Of a stretch of DNA of 64,000 nucleotides, positions 1 through 11,063 are shown piece by piece (within the stretch, counting starts at the first letter, position 1; the number at the start of each line of letters is the position of its first letter). Both the position numbers and the translations under genes were made by a program. The notes beneath the pieces are model-generated. The model ran no database searches. It saw only the letters and a program-made list of their open reading frames with translations, and was not told the DNA's origin. This DNA is from Ixodes scapularis (Eukaryota; Arthropoda; Arachnida; Ixodida; Ixodidae): the NCBI RefSeq assembly GCF_016920785.2, contig NW_024609846.1, positions 118,633,473 through 118,697,472 of the forward strand, written 5' to 3'.

Positions 1-479
1 ACGGGACTAGAAGCTCGGTTTCGGGATTCCGTGACCTCTCTTGTTGGCTTAGTGTTTCACTCATGGCCACCTGAGCTCTTCGCAGATTTCGGGCTTTTCG
101 AATTGTCCTCATAGACCTGTTGATAGGTCAAGACTTGCTTGGTTCCTAAATTACGTAGTTTGAGGATTTTGGTAATATTTTATACCTAGACGATTCCCAA
201 GACTCACTCGATGTTCAAGTCACCCTCCCGTGGTTGTAATTCTTTCTTTCCTTTTTTTTTTTTTTTTTTGGCGGGAAAGATGTTTTTTTTTTTGTTTTTT
301 TTCATCTGTATTGTAAATATGTCTTGCGGGCCTACAAGATTCGGCTACTAAACAGCCGGTGATCAGTGGGATAGTTGCGGTGTGAGTGGCCGTCCGGCCG
401 ACACTCCGCTCGTCTACCCGCTATCCCCGTCGTGAGTTCTTAAAGCTTTGTTTCATTAAATTGCCAGGACCCTGTATTT
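1..479. other. No gene recognised; homopolymer-rich sequence
   Basis: No supported coding signal. Long T-rich tracts lie at about 247-302 and again at about 476-493, just before the LINE remnant begins. The short open frames here have no recognisable domain. Confidence 0.6.
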
Positions 480-2095
480 TTTTTTTTTTTTTTGTTTGGC
501 GTTTCAATTTCGGTGGCGTACATTTGCAGGGCTACCTCCACTGTATGGTTCGTTCGTGCATTCCAAATACCAGGCGGTCTTAATGTCAGCAATTTGGCCA
601 CAGCTCGGTTACCTGCCGAGGAAAGACGACGTGTGCAAAGTATGGAAAGACAGATCACCCCGCCGGCACATGCAAGACTACAAATCTCAAGTGTGACAAC
701 TGTTCGAGCGCCCATTCTACATATTCTCAGTCTTGTCCAAAGTTTGGAGAGAAAAAGATTTTTACCATAAAAATCAGCGGCAACCTCACCTACCCTAAGG
801 CAAGGAAAGAATTTTTCTTCCTCCAAAGGCACATATCCCGAGGCGGCTGCCAGGAGGGCGGGACCGCCGCTCATGGTATCACTGTGCACTCAGCATAGTA
901 CCCGAGATGTTGAGTTCTCACCCAGCCCCACAACCTCTAGCAAGGCCTTTCTGGGTGTTTAGACCCCGGCGGCCATGCGAAATCTCCCACGTGCCAGGAC
1001 GATGCCTTATCGTCCATGCCCTAAGCATCGAGTGGTGCTGGACACCACTCCCTCTCAGGGCAGCGAGGAGTGCCCTCCTTCTACCTTCCAGTGGGAGGAG
1101 GAGACCATGAAGGTATCTGTCGATTCGACACAAGCATTTCACCTTCCAATTTGAGCACAAAACCTCCTCCTAATAAATACGAGCAAGATGAAAAAAAAAA
1201 AAAAAAAACACCACGCGTTACTACAACTCATGGAACATAGTTTGCGTAAGTTTCCTGTTTTCTACATGTTTAGCTTTGTTGCGTTATGAGCAATCTTAGC
1301 TTCATGCCTTGGATTTATCGGGGTTTCTTACAATATAGATGATGCTCACTTCTTTCTCAGTGAGCTACGGGGGGTTTTACGTGCCAAACCTACGACGGGC
1401 ATCTGGATAGTGAGCTACGTTTAATAGCTCTGGCAATACAGGAGACACATTTGAGGCCCACACATACGGAAATTTTAAGGAACTATCATCTTGTTGCAGT
1501 TGTGCAGAGAGTGGTGGCGTGTGCCAAGATTAATAGATTAATAGAGCATTGCAGAACGAATAATATATTAAATTTTGCTGCGTTCCAAGTCGCGTGGGTA
1601 TATTAGGCGACGAGAGAGCTGATAGGATCGTTTCATCCCCTAGAAAACATCGGCAATTAACTGCCTCGTTACTTTACCAGTATATCAAACCAATCGTGAG
1701 GGCGTCAATTTTCAATAGATGGCAAGCAGAATGAGAGAAAAAAAATCTTATAATAAGCTTCGCTTCGCCAAGCCCATTCTTCGATTGTGGGAGAGCATCT
1801 CTTTCATGAAACGGTTCCACGATGTCTTAATGTGTAATCTTCGCATATGTCATACGTATATCACCCACAAATACCTCCACTGTGGGGAAGATCCACCAAA
1901 CTCTGCACACAGCGATGATATATTCATAATTCGAGGGATTTGCTCTGGCCTTGAGGAAAAACTACGGTGTCATTTTCCCGTGTTTTTAGATATCGTATAC
2001 ACTTTCATCCTACATGTCATTTTACTGGGAGATCACACTCCCATCTCATTTTATCGTGTACTTAGTTTGATTTCTAGCACCGCCCTTTGAAACCA
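480..2095 (+). mobile_element. Degenerate jockey/I-like LINE (ORF1, endonuclease and C-terminal pieces; RT missing)
   Basis: Three pieces of one non-LTR retrotransposon lie in the same order as in an intact element. At about 632-800 an ORF1 gag-like stretch has two zinc-knuckle-like units: CAKYGKTDHPAGTC, with its second Cys lost, then CDNCSSAHSTYSQSC. At about 1402-1512 there is the start of an apurinic-type endonuclease (RLIALAIQETHLRP, the family's LQETHL motif). At 1719-2090 an open frame matches the tail of ORF2 (ICHTYITHKYLHCGEDPP, then a hydrophobic segment ending HVILLGDHTPISF). The reverse transcriptase core is absent, so this is a deleted, dead copy. An A-tract at about 1191-1208 lies between ORF1 and the endonuclease. 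Exact ends and clade are uncertain. Confidence 0.75.
1365..1402 (+). repeat. Short SINE-type fragment (TTTTACGTGCCAAACC motif)
   Basis: The string GGGGTTTTACGTGCCAAACC resembles part of a widespread arthropod SINE tail. Only about 35 bases remain, between the LINE pieces. This is a motif-level call. Confidence 0.35.
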
Positions 2096-2575
2096 GGTTT
2101 AATACCAGACATATCTGTCAGGTCACAACATACAAAATCAATTTAATATGTAACTTAGTTTGACGCATTTTGGCTTATGTTGCATTTTGCGCCATAAAAC
2201 TCTTAATCATCATCAAAAAGATTGAAAACTCAGAACGTATGTTATTAAGCACGTGCATAATGTCAAAATAATTTTAATACTGGGATGCGCCGAGCTCAAT
2301 CAAAGAGCAATATTTTACCATGGATACTAAACCACTCCAGACAACTTCACCTTAAAACGCCGACAAAGCTTTGACTATTTTTTATGAAGACTTCTATCGC
2401 GGATCGTGGGGAGTGAACGGCTGAACACACGTTAACGCCGACCATTACATCCTAGAGACTAGACAGTAAAAAATCATCGTCATGAGTCTATAGGGCTATG
2501 CGGCTAAAGTTTCGCCACGCATACGGAGCGCCAACCCTCCCCCTGGTGAGGCTGGCCCATACTTGTTAGCACTAC
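2096..2575. other. No feature recognised
   Basis: AT-rich unique-looking sequence with no coding similarity visible in six frames. Confidence 0.5.
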
Positions 2576-2646
2576 GCATGGCCTCCGAAATTCGCGCGCT
2601 CGCTTCGGGTACAGTTGCCTGTACTTCGGGATCTCGGAGGCCATGC
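2576..2646. repeat. Inverted repeat (hairpin), arms GCATGGCCTCCGA
   Basis: Perfect 13-bp arms, GCATGGCCTCCGA and TCGGAGGCCATGC, enclose a 45-base centre that itself contains GTACAG/CTGTAC complements. Probably a small palindromic transposon remnant. The motif CTAGCACCGCCC occurs at about 2076 and again at about 2822, so the interval may be a short duplicated or transposed block. Confidence 0.6.
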
Positions 2647-3167
2647 ACTACGAGGAGCAGACGACGCGGGAGACGTGCGCTTGACGTGCTGGCCTCGCGC
2701 TTCGCAAAGTAATCTACTGAATTCAAAAGGGCAGGGCACCAGGTATTGTTGTGTAGTCAATTGCCACAGCATCGTATTAAACAGAAAGGTAAATAAGTGT
2801 CTCCCGAGTGTTACGTAGCTATCTAGCACCGCCCCCTACTTGGGTTCAAATAAACCTCTACCGGAGTGTACTCTACATTCCTGAACAGGGACGCAGTTCA
2901 ATGGCTGTCCCTCTATGTCTCTCGATTTATTACAACTGAAATTGGCCGACATCGAGACATAACTTGGTGTCAGAAATGGGATCAACGTAGCAACTAAGCG
3001 AAACAGCAGCGCAACAAAAGGCCAAGACATTTCCACTGATCCAGCCCCCTGAACCATTCCAACCAGGCAACAACCCGGCGGAAGCGCAATCCAAATGAAA
3101 GCCATCCTGCGAGCTTTACGAAGCAGCATGCAAATACAGCACAAAGCCAGCAGCAACAAGGCGAGCA

Positions 3168-3437
3168 TTGCTACTTCACGTAATAGCTCCGACAGCGCGG
3201 AAGATGGTGCAGACTTCCCACTTCGCTGCTCCAAATGAAGCTGATCCAGTCGGAGACACAGTCGCAGCCATTTTCGAAAAATTCGACGAAAGATATCTCC
3301 TTTACAAGAATGTAACGCAAGCAACAGCCATATTCAACAGCATGTACCACGAAACTTCAGCAACAAGCCGACAACTGCGACTTCGGCGACAAGCACGACC
3401 GCCTCCTCGGCGACCGAATCATCATCGGCATTCATGA
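3168..3437 (+). pseudogene. Gypsy gag fragment
   Basis: The 89-residue open frame contains a stretch (AIFEKFDERYLLYKNVTQAT) consistent with Gypsy gag. The same gag continues upstream from about 3030 in another frame (PPEPFQPGNN). It is assigned from position rather than a strong motif. At least one frameshift separates it from the zinc-knuckle piece. Confidence 0.45.
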
Positions 3438-3621
3438 CGCAGCTCTACGCAAAAGGCTGTTTCGAGAGAGAAACTTGACAACTATGGACAACTTGAACCG
3501 CAAGCACAGCACTCGTCAACAAAACAGCACCACCCCGAGACTACAGCTTCCACCGCAGTAACGAAACGGTGAAAACAGAGATACAGCGGTCAATAAAACA
3601 GCTTGACACAGGTGTGGAACT

Positions 3622-4143
3622 ATGCACCAACCTCGACATTACCCTGCTTATGGATCGACCTGCTATGCCTGTGGCAAGTTCGGACATTACGCCAGTGTGT
3701 GTCGACAAAAACAGCGGCAAGGCCCAAGACAAAATCGGATGTTGGACAACGACCAAGCTGACGACTCTTTTCAAGAATTCTCTCTGGGGAGTTTCACGAT
3801 CAACGACATTGAAGAAGGCACAACGTTAGACTGGCTTGAAAACATCAATGTAAATGGCCACGACGTGAACATCAAACTTGACACCGACTCCGATGTGAGC
3901 ATCCTACCCGAGATACTCGTCACAAACTGGACGCCCCAGCCAACTCTCAAGAAAACAAAAGCAGGGGTAACTACCTATCTTGGTGAGCCTCAGCACATCA
4001 AAAATGAGTGTGAACTTCTTTGCTCAGTGAAGGACGCCCTAAGTAACCTGAGGTTCCTCCTAGTAAAAGGAAAGCTCAAGCCCATTTTAGGGGCAGCGGC
4101 ATGCACGGAACTAAAGCTACTGCACAGGGTAAAGAACATTTAA
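3622..4143 (+). pseudogene. Gypsy nucleocapsid zinc knuckle plus protease fragment
   Basis: A 173-residue open frame. The CCHC knuckle CYACGKFGHYASVC sits at 3661-3702 with exact CX2CX4HX4C spacing. It is followed by a retropepsin-like segment NINVNGHDVNIKLDTDSDVS near 3840-3900. The catalytic D-T-G of retropepsins reads D-T-D here, so the protease is unlikely to be active. It overlaps an alternative frame and is followed by the RT piece at 4189. Confidence 0.8.
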
Positions 4144-4188
4144 ACGACGGAGAAGGCCAACCATCCAACTTCACAACAGTTCGCAGCA

Positions 4189-4722
4189 GTGCTGCAGGAC
4201 TTCCCCGACGTGTTCAAAGGAATTGGCAGACTGCCTGGAGAATGCAGCATCCACCTCCAACCCGAGGCAAAGCCTACTGTAGCGGCCCCTCGAAGAGTTC
4301 CAAGTGCACTCGAAGGCACAGTGAAAGCAGAACGAGAGCGGATGCAAGCGAACGGCATCATCAAAAGAGTGACAGAACCAACAGACTGGGTTCACCCCAT
4401 TGCCATAATCAAAAAGAATGATGGAAATGTGCGAATCTGCCTGGATCCTAGAAAATTTAATGCAGCAGTGATACGGCAGCATTATTACATTCCTGTTCTG
4501 GAAGCACTCTTCGCAGGACTAAGTGGGAGCACAGTGCTCTCTGTCCTGGATACCAAGAGCACGTTTTGGCAGCTAGCCCTCGACAAACAGAGATCATTCT
4601 TGTGCACATTCGTCACGCCGTGGGGAAGATCCAGGTTCCTGCGAGTACCGTTTGGACTCAGCACCGACCCTGAACAGTTTCAACAGGCAATCGCACAATC
4701 TTTGAGGGTCAAGACATTGTGA
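4189..4722 (+). pseudogene. Gypsy reverse transcriptase, N-terminal and central part
   Basis: A 177-residue open frame with RT motifs in order: WVHPIAIIKKNDGNVRICLDP, then VLSVLDTKSTFWQLAL (aspartate of motif A), then TPWGRSRFLRVPFGL. The frame stops at about 4722, just before the catalytic YxDD box. That box survives only in another frame as F-A-D-I, with the second Asp lost. Dead enzyme. Confidence 0.85.
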
Positions 4723-4772
4723 TGCCGTACTTCGCTGACATTTTGGTTGTGTCGTAAAGGCTAAGTGACAAT

Positions 4773-5658
4773 GTGGTTCATCTACGAAAAGTGCTCACCA
4801 TAGCATGTGACAACAACCTCAAGATAAATGGTGACAAGCTTAAGCTGGGACCCTCATCGGTCACCTACCTTGGCCACCAACTCACCCAACAGGGCATCGC
4901 TCCTGATCCCGACAAGGTGAAGGCGATCAACGCTATACCAGTGCCGAAGCTGGTATAGCGTTCTGGGGATGGCAACTTATCTCATGAAATTCGTCCCAAA
5001 CATCTCAGCAAAGACACAACCTCTTCGAGAGCTTATCAATTCTGATGTGGCCTGGGATTGGACCTCTAAAATGTCGGAGGTATTCAACAAAATCAAACAC
5101 GACCTGACAACTGCTCCAATATTACATTACTTTGACGCAGCGGAACCCATTGTCATATCAACAGATACAAGCCCGTATGGGATCGGCAGCGTCCTCCTTA
5201 AAAATGGGTATCCAGTGGCCTATGCATCAGTAGCGCTCACACTGGCCCAACAGCGGTATCCGCAGATTGAAAAGGAACTACTGGCCGTAGTTTTTGCGTG
5301 TGACCAGTCTTATTACTACATCTGTCGTCGAAGCATTGTGGTCGAGATTGATCACAGGCCCCTGATCGGTCTGCACTGCAAGGACTTCCACAAGATCTCC
5401 CCCAGGGTACAGCGTTTGCTGCTTCGTCTCCAGCGTTTCACCATCAAGTTGGTATACGTTCCTGGGAAACAGCTGACAGTCGCAGACACCCTTTCGCGAG
5501 CACCAGATCCGACGAAGTCCATCGAGTGGCAGATCACGAACATGGCGTTCTTGTTTGCACTTTGGTACAAGCATCAACACCCAAGCTATGCGAGCCTGCA
5601 CTGCAGCGGACGATACACTTCAGCGTGTGGCCTCGTAGATTCAGAAAGGCTGGCCTGA
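4773..5658 (+). pseudogene. Gypsy RT thumb/connection and RNase H
   Basis: Two adjacent open frames at 4773-4958 and 4969-5658. The first has the thumb motif VTYLGHQLTQQGIAPDPDKV. The second carries the RNase H start IVISTDTSPYGIGSVL, then RYPQIEKELLAVVFACDQ, and ends in the VPGKQLTVADTLSRAP linker typical of Ty3/Gypsy Pol. A stop and frameshift at about 4958 divide them. Confidence 0.85.
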
Positions 5659-5699
5659 CAAGATCTCCAACCTTCCCCGATCCGCTAAACCCGTTTATA

Positions 5700-6160
5700 T
5701 GATCAGAGATGAACTTTACACAACTAATAGATTCGTCTGCAATAGCGAACGACTGGTCGTGCCACAAGTATGCCAACAAGAGGTGCTCTCAAGGCTCCAC
5801 ATGACTCATCGTGGCATGGTCTCATGCTAGAACACAGCTCGCCAAAGTGTATACTGGCCCGGAATAAACAAGGATATCGAACAGGTGATAACCACAAGTG
5901 AAATCTGCCAACGCCATCAGCGAGCCAACTAGCGAAAGCCACTCCTCGACAGAGATATTCCAACTCGTTCCAACTCGCCCTTGGGAAAAAGTGGCAATGG
6001 ATTTTTTTTCACTACAACAGTTGTACGTACTTGCTACTGGTCGACTACTGCTCGAAGTTCATTGAGGTAAAGAAGATGCCAACAACCACAGCATGGCATA
6101 TGGCATACCAAGTGAACTGGTCAGTGACCAGGGCTCTCCATTCGACTTTTTTTTTTTTTT
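5700..6160 (+). pseudogene. Gypsy integrase remnant
   Basis: Frame-shifted remnants read RLHMTHRGM, then SVYWPGINKDIEQVITTSEIC (a zinc-finger HHCC-like region), then a catalytic-core piece LVSDQGSPF. There are several stops and the end is lost at a poly-T tract. Confidence 0.65.
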
Positions 6161-7049
6161 TTGGCTCCTTAAAGGTGATTCAAGAAAGGCCGCAAGAATC
6201 ATGAGTTGCCAGCTGTGCGGAGAACAGCGTTGATTTTTGTTTCTTTATCTTCCCGCACGATTCAGTAGCAGACATGTACGCAACGCGTTACTAGCAACGA
6301 GTTACTTCTACCTAGTTACTTTTTCGGTAAAGAGTAACGTACTAAGTTACATTCCTAGAAATGAAACGAATAACGTGCTCAGTTATTTTGAAGGCCAAAT
6401 AACGACTAACGGTATTTCGTTACTTTGGAGGACTAACGTGTACAAGACCGTTTAAACAGCCTTGTTTTAGTTCTAACCTGAGTATGCATAGCACGTCAAT
6501 TTAACTCTACAGCTGGGAATGTCCTCCACCCAGCTAGCACAATAAGGTTCGTTAGTTCAAGCTTTCAGAATCGTGCACAAACTGAATGTAAGCCCAGGGG
6601 TTGCCAACACGGAAAGGCACCAGAATCCATTCTCAACTTCGAACTACAGAAGCAGACAGAAATAAAGAAAGAGGGGAATCCCAGAGTTGGAGAAAACACT
6701 GCCGTCCCTTCGAGCGCGTCAGTAGAACGACCCTTGATCGTCGCTGGAGGTGTACACTCAAAGAAGCGAGGAAGCATGGCTGATGAAAACTTCGAGAGGC
6801 AGCTACTGCCTAACTGTAACAACTACTGAAAAGAAAACCATAAACCATATATTAAAATCAGTTGAGTATTTGGTCGCCAAGATAACGAGAAAAGTAACTC
6901 GTTCCTCTGGAGGTAAAATAACCTTTTCCTTTTGAGAATCCCTAACAAGAAACGTATTTAGTTGCTTTTTGAGCGAGTAACACGCTGCTGTAATTGCCTG
7001 ACTTTCAATATCTTTCTAAGAAGACCAAACTCTCTTAGTATAAACGCAA
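6161..7049. repeat. Unassigned repeat-like region with TAACG/GTTACT strings
   Basis: From about 6275 to 6430 the sequence is dense in GTTACT/AGTAAC strings (for example ACGCGTTACTAGCAACG). Similar strings return at about 6880-6990. This resembles the ends of hAT-type MITEs, but clean termini or target duplications were not found. No gene is supported. Confidence 0.35.
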
Positions 7050-7850
7050 GGAAATTGTTGTGTGTATGTTTATACAGCCGGAAGTTAGTCTGCCTCAGTG
7101 GGCGTATGGTATCTCAGTTGTAGATGAGCAATTTAGCCAGTGCGGTACAACCGTTAACCTGGGGTCTTTAAAGGGATACTGAACCGAAATTTCGAGCTCA
7201 CAAAACAAGGCTGGACGGATAGGCGGGACGCTGTAAAACCCAAAAACATCACTCATACAGCGATGTCTCGAACGGATCGTCGTATTTTGTAAAATAGGTG
7301 CGCGATTGAATACAGCCAACGAGGCATGCGACGTCACGATTCCCATAATGCTAACGCTGGAGCAGACTGAGGCACTTTATTTTTCTTTCTTTTTCTCGTC
7401 TCACAACATCTTTGTCCCTCTCCCCCTCGCTACGTCCCGTCGAGCTGGTGAACCGGAGCGAGGAGGAGGGAAGCGCGGCTGCTTCCCCTCATTCTCAAAT
7501 TCTCCCGGAGGACAGTGACGTGAAAGACCTCGCTTGATCGCGCTCTTCTTTTCCAAAAGTACGGCCATCCGTTTCAGATATCGATGTGCGATCGATGTTT
7601 TGGGGTTTGTAGCGTCCCGTTCAACGCTTCTGCCACCTTATTTTACAAAATCCAAATTTCGGTTCAGTATCCCTTTAACGTGCACCACGCAGTAGTGATA
7701 CACGACCGCATGCCGGTACGATGCTCATTCAGATCGAAGCGGGCAGGCGCGGGGATTGAGCCCAGGATCCTGGGTTCTGCAGCGCGAGCTTTCGCTCCAC
7801 GTTCTTCGAGCTGTTCTGCGCTAGACCACTCGGCCACCGATCTTCCCTTT
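7050..7850 (-). mobile_element. tRNA-derived SINE, copy B (minus strand), split by a TTAA MITE
   Basis: Read on the minus strand this matches the SINE at 9412-9735 along its length. It has the box A-like TGGCCGAGTGG, the box B-like region ending GGGCTCAATCCC, the GCATGCGGTCGTGT segment, and the TTAAAGACCCCAGG tail ending in TATAAACAT. The two halves are separated by a 503-bp insertion at 7172-7674. Box B has GGCTCAATCCC rather than GGTTCAATCCC. Confidence 0.85.
7172..7674. mobile_element. TTAA-targeting MITE (piggyBac-type), 503 bp
   Basis: Perfect terminal inverted repeats AGGGATACTGAACCGAAATTT / AAATTTCGGTTCAGTATCCCT lie directly inside duplicated TTAA (7168-7171 and 7675-7678). It sits within the SINE. 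The uninterrupted SINE copy at about 9609-9620 has a single TTAA at the same place, so the insertion is exact. There is no transposase reading frame, so it must have been moved in trans. Confidence 0.92.
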
Positions 7851-8269
7851 AGTATAAACGTCTCTGGGCGGCCTTATCTGGTCCTGACCTACTCTCCTCA
7901 CGAGCGTCGCGGGAACCAGTCGTCAGTCGGTAATCGCGTGGCAGATTCGCCACTAGAGACATTGGCTGCCAGTACATCGGCTATTTATAAATGATCCGAC
8001 AACGCGCCTTATTTCGACGATGGCACAAGGGCAGTCAGGGCCAAAAAATGCTCAAACACGAGCATCATGCACGCAATGGTATCTTTGGCACGCTTGCACT
8101 CACTCGTGCTTATTTCACGAGCACCGAATGATTACGTGCCTGCCAAAGGTACCATCGCGAGCATGCTGCATATGTTGTAGGCTTCTCCGTGTCGGTTGTT
8201 ATTGTTTGTCGCTCTAGTGTGACTCGGATATTATGGTTAAATAGCACCTTGAATACAAATACCCTTTAG
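7851..8269. other. No feature recognised
   Basis: No domain or clear repeat boundary. Short open frames only. Confidence 0.45.
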
Positions 8270-8817
8270 ACACGCGCCAGATTACAGCCGCCATTGCTGA
8301 CTTTCTGTTGTCTTAGCGAGATACCACGCCACTGAAACGGTTCTTGACGAGCCTCTTCACAAAGGCCAATTTTGGGATGAAGGGCATAGTAGAATCTAAA
8401 ATGGCAATAACCTTACTTGCTATGGTAATGAAGAGGTGAATTAATAGCGATAAAAAGAAACAAAGTCAAAAGATATATGTTATGGTGGTTGCCAAGCACA
8501 GGTGCCGAGAGATGCAAAATTTCGTGTAATCAGCAAACACATAAACAAGGGGTCACTGAATTGTGCCGTCTGCTAGCGTGGCAAAATCGGTTGTGAAACT
8601 TTAATACAGGCTTTTGGCATCGCTTCATGGTACTTGATAGAAAAAGTGTGATTATATATGGCGAAGACACACTCCCCACAGAAAATTATTTACTTTTCTA
8701 ACTGAAAATTTCTGACCTCACGTCGAGTCCTATTCGTTTGTTCATTAAAGCGGCCCTAGCAACGGTTTGAATGGAGCGGAGCGCCATCTTGTGACGTCAT
8801 CACTTATGTGGCCAATT
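8270..8817 (+). repeat. Dispersed repeat family D, copy 1 (internally deleted)
   Basis: Starts CACGCGCCAGATTACAGC and ends GGAGCGGAGCGCCATCTTGTG plus TGACGTCATCACTTA. It aligns over its length with 21962-22816 but lacks about 330 bp present there. It has no coding content and its superfamily is unknown. Confidence 0.7.
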
Positions 8818-9034
8818 TAGACCGATCTCACCAAACGCTCCACGCATGCGTGACGCCGCCATAACTGTAGTTCGTAGGAGGCAGACCCCAGTTCACGAGA
8901 CAGCTCATGCCAATCGTGCTCTACTCGCGCAGACCTCCAGCAGGGTTGTCGCGCGTGCAGAAAGACTACAGCTCCCACGATGCATGGCGGCAGCGGTGGT
9001 GTACTCAAACTAGATGTGAGATCGGTCTATTAGG
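8815..9034. mobile_element. Palindromic MITE of about 220 bp
   Basis: The ends TAGACCGATCTCAC and GTGAGATCGGTCTA are complementary. Inward, the halves are diverged complements (GCCGCCATAACTGTAGTT versus GACTACAGCTCCCACGATGC followed by ATGGCGGC). It abuts repeat D copy 1. No TSD was resolved. Confidence 0.65.
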
Positions 9035-9411
9035 AGCGTCTTTCGACACATTGACTGGACACGACTTCCAGCCGAGCGTTGACGCTGCGCTCGTGTCCAG
9101 TTCGGGTCTGCGCTCGATCTCCTTGTTCAGACATCAAAATTCTACTGCACAGGTTTTGAATATTTTAGGCGGGTTCATTCAGACCCATTCTCTAGACGGC
9201 AAGAAAATATTGCAGTTATCCGGTAAGACTGAACTCACCCGCGCCCGGTGTGAAGCTACGGCGCGTGCCGTGCACGATTTGCTTGGCACAAATGCAGCAC
9301 AACTTTCCTTCGCCATGACGCCAACGCTACAGGCGCACGTGCAGTTATGCAGCTTTGAGCGCCGCTCACACTGTACACGCGCGCTCTTCACTTCTATAGA
9401 AATGCACCGGG
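9035..9411. other. No feature recognised
   Basis: An open frame crosses this stretch (from 8907 to 9560) but runs through the palindromic MITE and into the SINE. It has no recognisable domain and is judged non-coding. Confidence 0.5.
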
Positions 9412-9735
9412 GGTATCGGTGGCCGAGTGGGCTAGCGCACATCAGCTCAGAGCACGTGGAACGAAAGCTCGCGCTGCAGAACCCAGGGATCCTGGGTTCA
9501 ATCCCCACCCCTGCCCGTTTCGATTTGGATGAGCATCGTACCGGCATGCGGTCGTGTTGAGGCACACCAAGTTTAGGCAGACCAAGTTCTAGGCTACTGT
9601 GTGATGCACGTTAAAGACCCCAGGCTAGCGGTTGTACTGCACTGGCTAAATTTTTCATCTACAGCTGGGAGACTTATCGCCCGTTGAGGCAGACCAAGTT
9701 CTAGGCTGTATAAACATGCAAACAACCCAGTTTTT
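9412..9735 (+). mobile_element. tRNA-derived SINE, copy A (uninterrupted)
   Basis: A tRNA-like head with internal Pol III promoter boxes: A-like TGGCCGAGTGG at 9420-9430 and B-like GGTTCAATCCC at 9495-9505. It is followed by an unrelated body containing GCACGTTAAAGACCCCAGGC, a motif shared by a broad class of invertebrate SINEs. The body carries two partly duplicated copies of GAGGCAGACCAAGTTCTAGGC-like sequence. It ends near a TTTTTTT tract at 9731. The arrangement resembles tick SINEs of the Ruka type, a comparison made from memory. Confidence 0.8.
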
Positions 9736-9837
9736 TTGGAAATGCACCGCGCCTCGGCACGCTCGCTCACGTCGCACGCGAGCGATACATGTCAGATAAG
9801 AATAAGAATTACAAAAAAAAAAAAACTGAAAAAATCC

Positions 9838-9868
9838 CATTTAGCGTTTTGATAAAAACGCTAAATGT
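9838..9868. repeat. Perfect short hairpin CATTTAGCGTTTT
   Basis: Arms CATTTAGCGTTTT and AAAACGCTAAATG lie around a loop of a few bases. Probably the fold-back remnant of a MITE. Confidence 0.6.
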
Positions 9869-11063
9869 TGAAAAACATCTTTTTACGCTTTATTAGTTGA
9901 TGAGCAGATGCTGAAATATGCTTGTAAAACATTTCTGTTTACAAAACCACAGCTCAGACTGCTATGATTTCTCGTCGTTTCGATAACTGAGCAAAGCAGC
10001 CGTCATACACACGAACGCTGAGTATCGCACCGGCCTGAAGCTCTTGTTTACAAAATGCAGAGCTCTGAAGATCGCACTGCTAAGCATGCGATTTCCACAG
10101 CTCAGCATCACCGTTCGTCAATTCCGAAAGCGAGCAATGCACGCGCCGTACATACAAGTGCTGAAAATGGCACCGCGGTCATAAGCTATTGTTTCTCTGC
10201 GACCGCGACTCGTGCTAATCCGACGCTAGTCATTACGGGCTCGCATCTGAAGGCTGAAGTCAGTGGAGCGAAGATTGAGAGCAAAATTGGCTCTGAAAAC
10301 ATCTATTATGGCACGCCGCTGCATATTCGTCGTAAACCTAATTCCACGCGATAAATAAGCGATCAACGCCTCCGAAGCCAATACATGATGGCAAGGCGTC
10401 AGCTGCGTGAGCTACTTCATCCGCACACAAATGATGGACTTTCAAACGTTGAAAACACAAGTTCAAATTAACGCACAACAACATCAAATACAGCGTCACA
10501 AAATGCGTTTCAATGGCTCGCATGTGGTTCCACCTTCGGAACCAGTCGTAAATCAGAGCCTTTTTTTTTTCACTACACTGCTTGTGCTCCGCGCAGGCCG
10601 TTGGATCCTGCCGGTAGCGGCGGACGCCGGGCTATTAGCGACGAGATATTTTGGTGGTGCCTTCCTATGGTTCCCTCTCGTGACGTCATTACCTTGCGAA
10701 CAACAAGTTCGATGGTGTTTGTTATCAGCATGGTGGAAGCTTGAAACCATTGCGCTCTCAAAGCAACACTGCCAACACTGTCAATATTTAAATTCTTACC
10801 TTCCTCTTATTTACGTCGATGAGAAATCCTTTGCTGACGTCATTGTCAGCTTTCGGCCAACCGAGGCAGGCCGACCACGGCGACGCTTTCAATCGCGCAC
10901 GTCGCCAATGGTGGCTAGAAGGCGAGGTGTCAGAATCGGCGAGCGAGAGAAGGAGCAGCCGGTCAGGATGCAGCGGTGGCACAGCTGTCGACACTGAGAT
11001 GCATTGTTCGCTCGCGTCCGCTGCAATTCGGGCGCTTTCTTGCTCTGCTAGTAAAGGCCTGTG
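9869..11063. other. No gene recognised
   Basis: Open frames of 99 residues (10055-10354) and 196 residues (10407-10997) show no domain, no repeat of codon pattern and no homology I can name. The second crosses a T-tract. Treated as non-coding. Confidence 0.5.

Larger units (their letters stand above)
2950..6160 (+). mobile_element. Decayed Ty3/Gypsy LTR retrotransposon (gag-pol), frameshifted
   Basis: A primer-binding-site-like string TGGTGTCAGAAATGGGAT at 2965 is followed by gag, a zinc knuckle, protease, RT, RNase H and integrase pieces in the canonical Ty3/Gypsy order. The frames are broken repeatedly. The 3' end stops at a T-tract near 6150 and no matching LTR pair can be delimited. The integrase end contains a second-Asp-type motif (LVSDQGSPF, about 6120-6150). 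It is inactive by inspection. It is not the same family as the element at 14892-20769, because the PBS and motifs differ. Confidence 0.85.

Noticed and set aside
10055..10997. Open frames of 99 and 196 residues as possible genes
   Set aside because: No domain, no splice or start context, and the longer frame crosses a homopolymer.
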